Of a stretch of 64,000 nucleotides of DNA, positions 60,450 to 64,000 are shown in pieces. Every line of letters begins with the position of its first letter. Position 1 is the stretch's first letter. The DNA comes from Rhizohabitans arisaemae (lineage in GTDB: Bacteria > Actinomycetota > Actinomycetes > Streptosporangiales > Streptosporangiaceae), in NCBI RefSeq assembly GCF_025996515.1, contig NZ_BLRH01000009.1, positions 868,001 to 932,000 on the forward strand, in the 5' to 3' direction. The notes below the pieces were generated by a model. The model saw nothing but the letters and a program-made list of their open reading frames with translations. It did not search any database and was not told the DNA's origin. A program made the translations under genes and the position numbers.

Positions 60450-60824
60450 GTGGATATGAACACCGTTACCGCTCTCGACGGGTGCGTCACCCGCGCTCCC
60501 GACACCGCCAAGGTGGCGGCGACCCGCGACCGGCTCGTCACCCCGGCGGAGGCCGGCCGCCTGGCCGACCTGTTCAAACTCCTGGGCGACCCGACCCGGG
60601 CCCGGCTGCTCTACGCGCTGCTCGAAGCCGGGGAGCTCTGTGTCTGCGACCTCGCCGCCACGGTCGAGGTCTCCGACACCGCCGTCTCGCACGCCCTGCG
60701 GCTCCTGCGCACGGCGGGCATCGTCGCGAGCCGCCGGGACGGCCGGATGATCTACTACCGGCTCGCCGACTCCCACGTCCGCCTCCTTCTGGACCTAAGC
60801 CTGGAGCACCTGCGCCATGAGTGA
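60450..60824 (+). CDS. ArsR/SmtB-family metal-sensing repressor
   Basis: This 124-residue winged-helix repressor starts with GTG at 60450 (an ATG follows at 60456). The HTH region is ELCVCDLAATVEVSDTAVSH, then LRLLRTAGIVASRRDGRMIYYRL. The C-terminal helix DSHVRLLLDLSLEHLRHE carries an Asp-x-His and a distal His-x3-His-like set, the alpha-5 site used by Zn/Ni/Co sensors. Its stop overlaps the CDF exporter gene, which it presumably represses. A weak CTGA-N8-TCAG dyad lies just upstream (60429-60444). Confidence 0.9.
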   Translation: MDMNTVTALDGCVTRAPDTAKVAATRDRLVTPAEAGRLADLFKLLGDPTRARLLYALLEAGELCVCDLAATVEVSDTAVSHALRLLRTAGIVASRRDGRMIYYRLADSHVRLLLDLSLEHLRHE

Positions 60825-61761
60825 TCACGGACACGGCCACGGCCACGCGGTGAGCGCCGACTCAGACCGGCGGTACCTGAGCGGAGCCCTCGTACTGCTC
60901 CTGTCGTTCATGACCGTCGAGGTGGTCGTCGGAGTCGTCGCCAACTCCCTGGCGCTCATCTCCGACGCCGGCCACATGCTCACCGACACCAGCGCCATCG
61001 CGCTCGCCCTGGTCGCGGCCCGGCTCGCCGCCCGGCCCGCCAAAGGCGCCTACACCTTCGGCTGGAAGCGCGCGGAGATCGTCTCCGCGGCGATCAACGG
61101 CCTCACCTTCGTGGTCCTGGTCGTCTACTTCGTCTACGAGGGCATCCGGCGGCTGATCGAGCCCCCGGAGGTGACCGGGCTGCTCGTGGTGGTCACCGGG
61201 CTCGCCGGGATCGCCGTCAACGTGGCCGCCACCTGGCTGCTCGCCAAGGCCAACCGGGACAGCCTCAACGTGGAAGGCGCCTACCAGCACGTCCTGAACG
61301 ACCTGTACGCCTTCATCGCCACCACCGTGGCCGGAGTGATCGTCTGGCTCACCGGCTGGGCCCGCGCCGACGCGATCGCCGCCCTGGTCGTGGCCGCGCT
61401 CATGGCCAAGGCCGCCTACTCCCTGCTCCGCGACTCGGGCCGCATCCTCTTCGAGGCGGCCCCCGCCGGGCTCGACCCAGGTCAGGTGGAGACCGAGCTC
61501 ACCGCCCACCCCCGGGTGACCGAGGTGCACGACCTGCACATCTGGACGGTGACCAGCGGCTTCCCCGCGCTGTCCGCGCACGTCATCGTGGAGGAGGGCA
61601 GCGACTGCCACGCGGTGCGCAGAGAGCTCGCCACGCTCCTGCACGACCGCTTCCACATCGACCACACCACCCTGGAAGTCGACCACGGCACCCCGGAAGA
61701 CGCCCCCCACCCCGCCCACGCCTGCACCCCCTGCACCCCGGTCAAAGCCGGAGCGCACTAG
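60817..61761 (+). CDS. CDF-family divalent cation efflux protein
   Basis: This 314-residue cation diffusion facilitator has six transmembrane helices. A His-rich N-terminus (SDHGHGHGHA) precedes the metal site ISDAGHMLTDTSA in helix 2 and the partner site YQHVLNDLY in helix 5. The cytoplasmic C-terminal domain has HDLHIWTVTSG and a His/Cys-rich tail. It exports zinc or a similar ion in exchange for protons. It overlaps the ArsR gene by 8 bp, forming an efflux operon with its sensor. Confidence 0.93.
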   Translation: MSDHGHGHGHAVSADSDRRYLSGALVLLLSFMTVEVVVGVVANSLALISDAGHMLTDTSAIALALVAARLAARPAKGAYTFGWKRAEIVSAAINGLTFVVLVVYFVYEGIRRLIEPPEVTGLLVVVTGLAGIAVNVAATWLLAKANRDSLNVEGAYQHVLNDLYAFIATTVAGVIVWLTGWARADAIAALVVAALMAKAAYSLLRDSGRILFEAAPAGLDPGQVETELTAHPRVTEVHDLHIWTVTSGFPALSAHVIVEEGSDCHAVRRELATLLHDRFHIDHTTLEVDHGTPEDAPHPAHACTPCTPVKAGAH

Positions 61762-61770
61762 CCGACGCCC

Positions 61771-61838
61771 GGTACGGGCCTCCGCGCCGGGTCCTCCCGC
61801 CAGGAGGCGGAGGGCCCGAGCCGCCGCAGGCCGTACCG
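61771..61838. terminator. Hairpin between CDF and UDG-ART genes
   Basis: GGTACGG at 61771-61777 and CCGTACC at 61831-61837, with inner pairing (CCTCCGCGCC against GGC-rich sequence), form a stem between convergent genes. It is another member of the GTACGGGC-type elements. Confidence 0.6.
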
Positions 61839-61854
61839 GACACGGGTGCGGCCT

Positions 61855-63435
61855 TCAGGTCACCGGGCTCCGGTCCTCCAGTTCGGTCAGCCGGACCGTG
61901 CACAGGCCCCCGCGTTCGGACGTCACGCCGGTCACCTTGAGCCGGGTGCCAGGGGCCAGGATGAACTCCTCCTCGCCGGCGAAGGCGGAGAACCCGCCGA
62001 TGCCCACGGCCCGCACGGGGAGCACCTCGAACAGCGTCCGCCTGCCGCGGTCGCCGAGAGAAACCCGGGCCACGTCGGGATTCGAAGTGCACGAGGACCC
62101 GCCCCACCATGTCACGGTCCGGCCGAGCGGATACCGCGCCTTCAGGTTCAGGCCCACCCCGCGCCACAGGGGCTCGGTCCGCGTCGGCAGGCGCGACACG
62201 GCCGAGAAGAGGAGTCGTAGATAGGCGTAGTAGGCGACGACCTGCGTGCGGTCCGGGTTGCGCAGGGCCGCGTTGACCTGCCGGGAGAACGCCGGATCGC
62301 AGGTGTAGAGGTGGAGTGCCGCGGCCTCGTCGGCGGACAGGCCGCCGACCGAGGTGTTCGCGTACTCCTTGCCGAACCGGTGCGACCGGTCCAGCCGCCG
62401 GTCGAGACCCGGCACCAGCCTGGCCGCGGAGGTGAGGCCGTGGCGGAAGTCCATGAGGGGGGTGCGGAAGACCCCCCTGATCGGGGGGAGTTCCAGACCC
62501 TCGTGCTTGACGCTCTCGAGACGTTCGAGATACAGCGGGTTCGGTTCCATGGTGGCGGTGCTGAACGCCCCGGTGCGGGCGGCTGCGTCCTCGTCCACCC
62601 CACCGGTCCGCGGCCGGTTCCACCCCTTGCTCGGCAGCCAGTCGATCTCGTCTGCGCCCAGCGCGTCGAGCGCCATGTTCACCACGCCGAAGTGGTTCCC
62701 GTCGCAGAAGACGCCGCGCTGCGCCGTCGGGTTGGGGTGGTCGATGTGCCAGACCTTCACCTCGGGATACTTCCTCTGGATACGCGGCACCGCGTCCTTC
62801 AAGCCGGGGGCATGATCCCCCCACCACGCGAACACGACACCGCGGTCCTCCTCGCCGGCGCTTTGCTTGGCCTTGAGGATCTCCTCGACGACCTTCTCCA
62901 CGACCGGTCGCCAGAACGCGGTGTGCCGGTCGGCGGCCATCGCGTCGCCACCGGCGGTGAGCGCCGCGTTGAGCAGCAGCACGCCCTGGGTGAGCATCGC
63001 CTGGAACCACTCCGGCGGCTGCACCGTGTCGTGCTCTTTCAGCAGTTTGCGGATGTCGGCGATCGGCGTCCTCTTGGGGATGCCGTGCTTCCACATCGCC
63101 GCCGCCTTCACGACGGAGCGGATGGAGACGACCCGGCCCAACCGGCTGTCGCCCCAGTCGTGGAAGGTGTTGTCGAACATGGCGATGCCGGTGGCGCTCC
63201 CAGCCGTGAGGTAGGGGTTCTGGCCGAAGACCACGACCTTCCACTTGTGCGGCGGATTGGGCTTGAGCGCCTGGAAGGTGAGTTCCCGGACGGGTACGAC
63301 CTGCGGGCTGCGGCCCGGGCCGATAAAGGTGGCCGCGTCCGGTTGTGCCTCGATGACCGGCTTCAGCAGCGGCAGCCACGGCTCGCCGCCGGTGAACAGT
63401 TCGGCGAGGGCCAGCGGGTCGCTGGTGTCGCTCAT
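61855..63435 (-). CDS. Uracil-DNA-glycosylase-like domain fused to an ADP-ribosyltransferase
   Basis: The 526-residue protein starts at the ATG at 63435; the longer frame has no better start. Residues about 45-275 follow family-1 uracil-DNA glycosylase: VVVFGQNPYLTAG, GVLLLNAALTAG, VVFAWWGDHA, DHPNPTAQRG, CDGNHFGVVN and IDWLPSKGWN. Against E. coli Ung, the uracil-recognition Asn (N156) and the motif-B His (H233) are kept. The water-activating D64 is N73, H67 is L76, F77 is M86 and the inserting L191 is T237. Residues about 355-505 form an arginine-type ADP-ribosyltransferase with LWRGVG, WGGSSCTSN and the ExE motif in AGEEEFILAPGT. No signal peptide or immunity gene is visible. Convergent with the CDF gene; monocistronic. 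Confidence 0.85.
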   Translation of the reverse strand: MSDTSDPLALAELFTGGEPWLPLLKPVIEAQPDAATFIGPGRSPQVVPVRELTFQALKPNPPHKWKVVVFGQNPYLTAGSATGIAMFDNTFHDWGDSRLGRVVSIRSVVKAAAMWKHGIPKRTPIADIRKLLKEHDTVQPPEWFQAMLTQGVLLLNAALTAGGDAMAADRHTAFWRPVVEKVVEEILKAKQSAGEEDRGVVFAWWGDHAPGLKDAVPRIQRKYPEVKVWHIDHPNPTAQRGVFCDGNHFGVVNMALDALGADEIDWLPSKGWNRPRTGGVDEDAAARTGAFSTATMEPNPLYLERLESVKHEGLELPPIRGVFRTPLMDFRHGLTSAARLVPGLDRRLDRSHRFGKEYANTSVGGLSADEAAALHLYTCDPAFSRQVNAALRNPDRTQVVAYYAYLRLLFSAVSRLPTRTEPLWRGVGLNLKARYPLGRTVTWWGGSSCTSNPDVARVSLGDRGRRTLFEVLPVRAVGIGGFSAFAGEEEFILAPGTRLKVTGVTSERGGLCTVRLTELEDRSPVT

Positions 63436-63596
63436 CGCGGGCTCCCGAGTTTGCGAACCGTGCAGGTCGTGGCACGGACGATCGGATGGATCGGAGAACC
63501 GGAAAGCCCACCCGTCGGCGCGCGTGGGCGGGCTTCCCGCAGACACCGGTTGGGTCGACGCCATGATCCGCGGAAGACCCACGGCAGGCTGGTCCC

Positions 63597-63640
63597 GGCC
63601 CGGCCCGGCTCGGCCCGGCTCGGCTCGGCTCGGCTCGGGG
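63597..63640. repeat. CGGCT/CGGCC simple tandem repeat
   Basis: About eight pentamer-like units (CGGCCCGGCT, then CGGCT x4) lie between the UDG-ART gene and the aminotransferase gene. On the minus strand this sits just downstream of the aminotransferase stop. It is a slippage-prone repeat and may form structure. Confidence 0.8.
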
Positions 63641-63643
63641 AGC

Positions 63644-64000
63644 TCAGCCGAGGCGTTTGATGCGGTCCACGGCTTCGTCGATGACCTCGTCGCGTTTGCA
63701 GAAGGCGAATCTGATGTACGGCCGTCCGGCGGCGACGTCGTCGTAGAAGACCTGGGTGGGGACGGCGACGACGCCGCAGAGCCCGGGCAGGCGGCGGGCG
63801 AGGTCCAGGCCGTCGGTGAAGCCGAGCGGGCGGATGTCGGCCTGGACGAAGTAGGTGCCTGCCGGGCGGTAGACGGTGAACCCGGCCGAGGCCAGGCCGT
63901 CGGCGAGGCGGTCCCGCTTGGCCTGCAGCGCCGTACGGAGCCCGTCCACCCAGGGCATCTCCTCGCTCAGGGCGTAGGCCACGGCCCGCTGCCAGGGGGC
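63644..64000 (-). CDS. PLP-dependent aminotransferase, C-terminal fragment
   Basis: The gene continues past the right edge; about 118 C-terminal codons are visible, including the frame from 63982 to the window end (PWQRAVAYALSEEMPWV). The segment AGTYFVQADIRPLGFTDGLDLARRL, followed by VAVPTQVFYDD and YIRFAFCKRDEVIDEAVDRI, is the C-terminal domain of fold-type I aminotransferases of the DapC/kynurenine group (arginine in YIRFAFCK binds the substrate carboxylate). The lysine that binds PLP is outside the window. Confidence 0.85.
   Translation of the reverse strand, partial: APWQRAVAYALSEEMPWVDGLRTALQAKRDRLADGLASAGFTVYRPAGTYFVQADIRPLGFTDGLDLARRLPGLCGVVAVPTQVFYDDVAAGRPYIRFAFCKRDEVIDEAVDRIKRLG

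Overview
The window is high-GC actinobacterial DNA. Indicators are frequent GTG and TTG starts, ATGA-type gene overlaps, a CUT1 sugar importer without its own ATPase, an F420-type luciferase-fold oxidoreductase, a DUF222/HNH protein, a PadR regulator paired with a membrane protein, and GPP34. Gene content suggests a filamentous actinomycete, probably of the Streptosporangiales, but that placement is inference.

Layout. (1) 1-12 kb: the 5' end of a probable Xaa-Pro peptidase, a secreted GH9 cellulase, a MacB-like ABC exporter (permease, ATPase, adaptor with a peptidoglycan-binding domain), then six tandem paralogous lipoprotein genes plus two decayed copies. (2) 12-15.5 kb: PadR with a membrane partner, an LLM oxidoreductase and a YdeI/OmdA protein. 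(3) 15.5-19.4 kb: the shikimate block aroC-aroK-aroB-aroQ with an A24 prepilin peptidase. (4) 19.4-25.7 kb: an eroded zone with a sigma-factor remnant, a VOC protein, a 15-bp tandem repeat, a DUF222/HNH gene broken by one in-frame amber codon, and a lipoprotein. (5) 25.8-30.7 kb: an alkylation-damage operon led by a methyltransferase and an ECF sigma factor. (6) 31-34.4 kb: SseB, a ring-opening amidohydrolase and carbamate kinase, with remnants of a tandem duplication. (7) 34.5-38.2 kb: a trypsin-NTPase-TPR protein with a small co-occurring partner, resembling known conflict or defence modules. (8) 38.6-40.9 kb: a sulfurtransferase flanked by an 82-nt inverted repeat and a tiny secreted protein. 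(9) 40.9-54.8 kb: a carbohydrate or sugar-acid catabolic cluster. (10) 55-61.8 kb: GPP34, an APC permease with an acetyltransferase, the OxyR/AhpC/AhpD peroxide system, and an ArsR-CDF metal efflux pair. (11) 61.8-64 kb: a uracil-DNA-glycosylase-like domain fused to an arginine-type ADP-ribosyltransferase, then the end of an aminotransferase gene.

The most unusual items are the UDG-ART fusion (61855-63435), whose glycosylase active site is altered at several positions; the trypsin/NTPase/TPR system (34554-38224); the exporter-linked lipoprotein array (5815-12065); and the alkylation operon in which Ada functions are spread over separate proteins. Several scars (duplicated and deleted gene pieces at 5815-5904, 8943-9110 and 31805-32310) show recent rearrangement. 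I saw no tRNA, rRNA, CRISPR array, transposase or phage structural gene.
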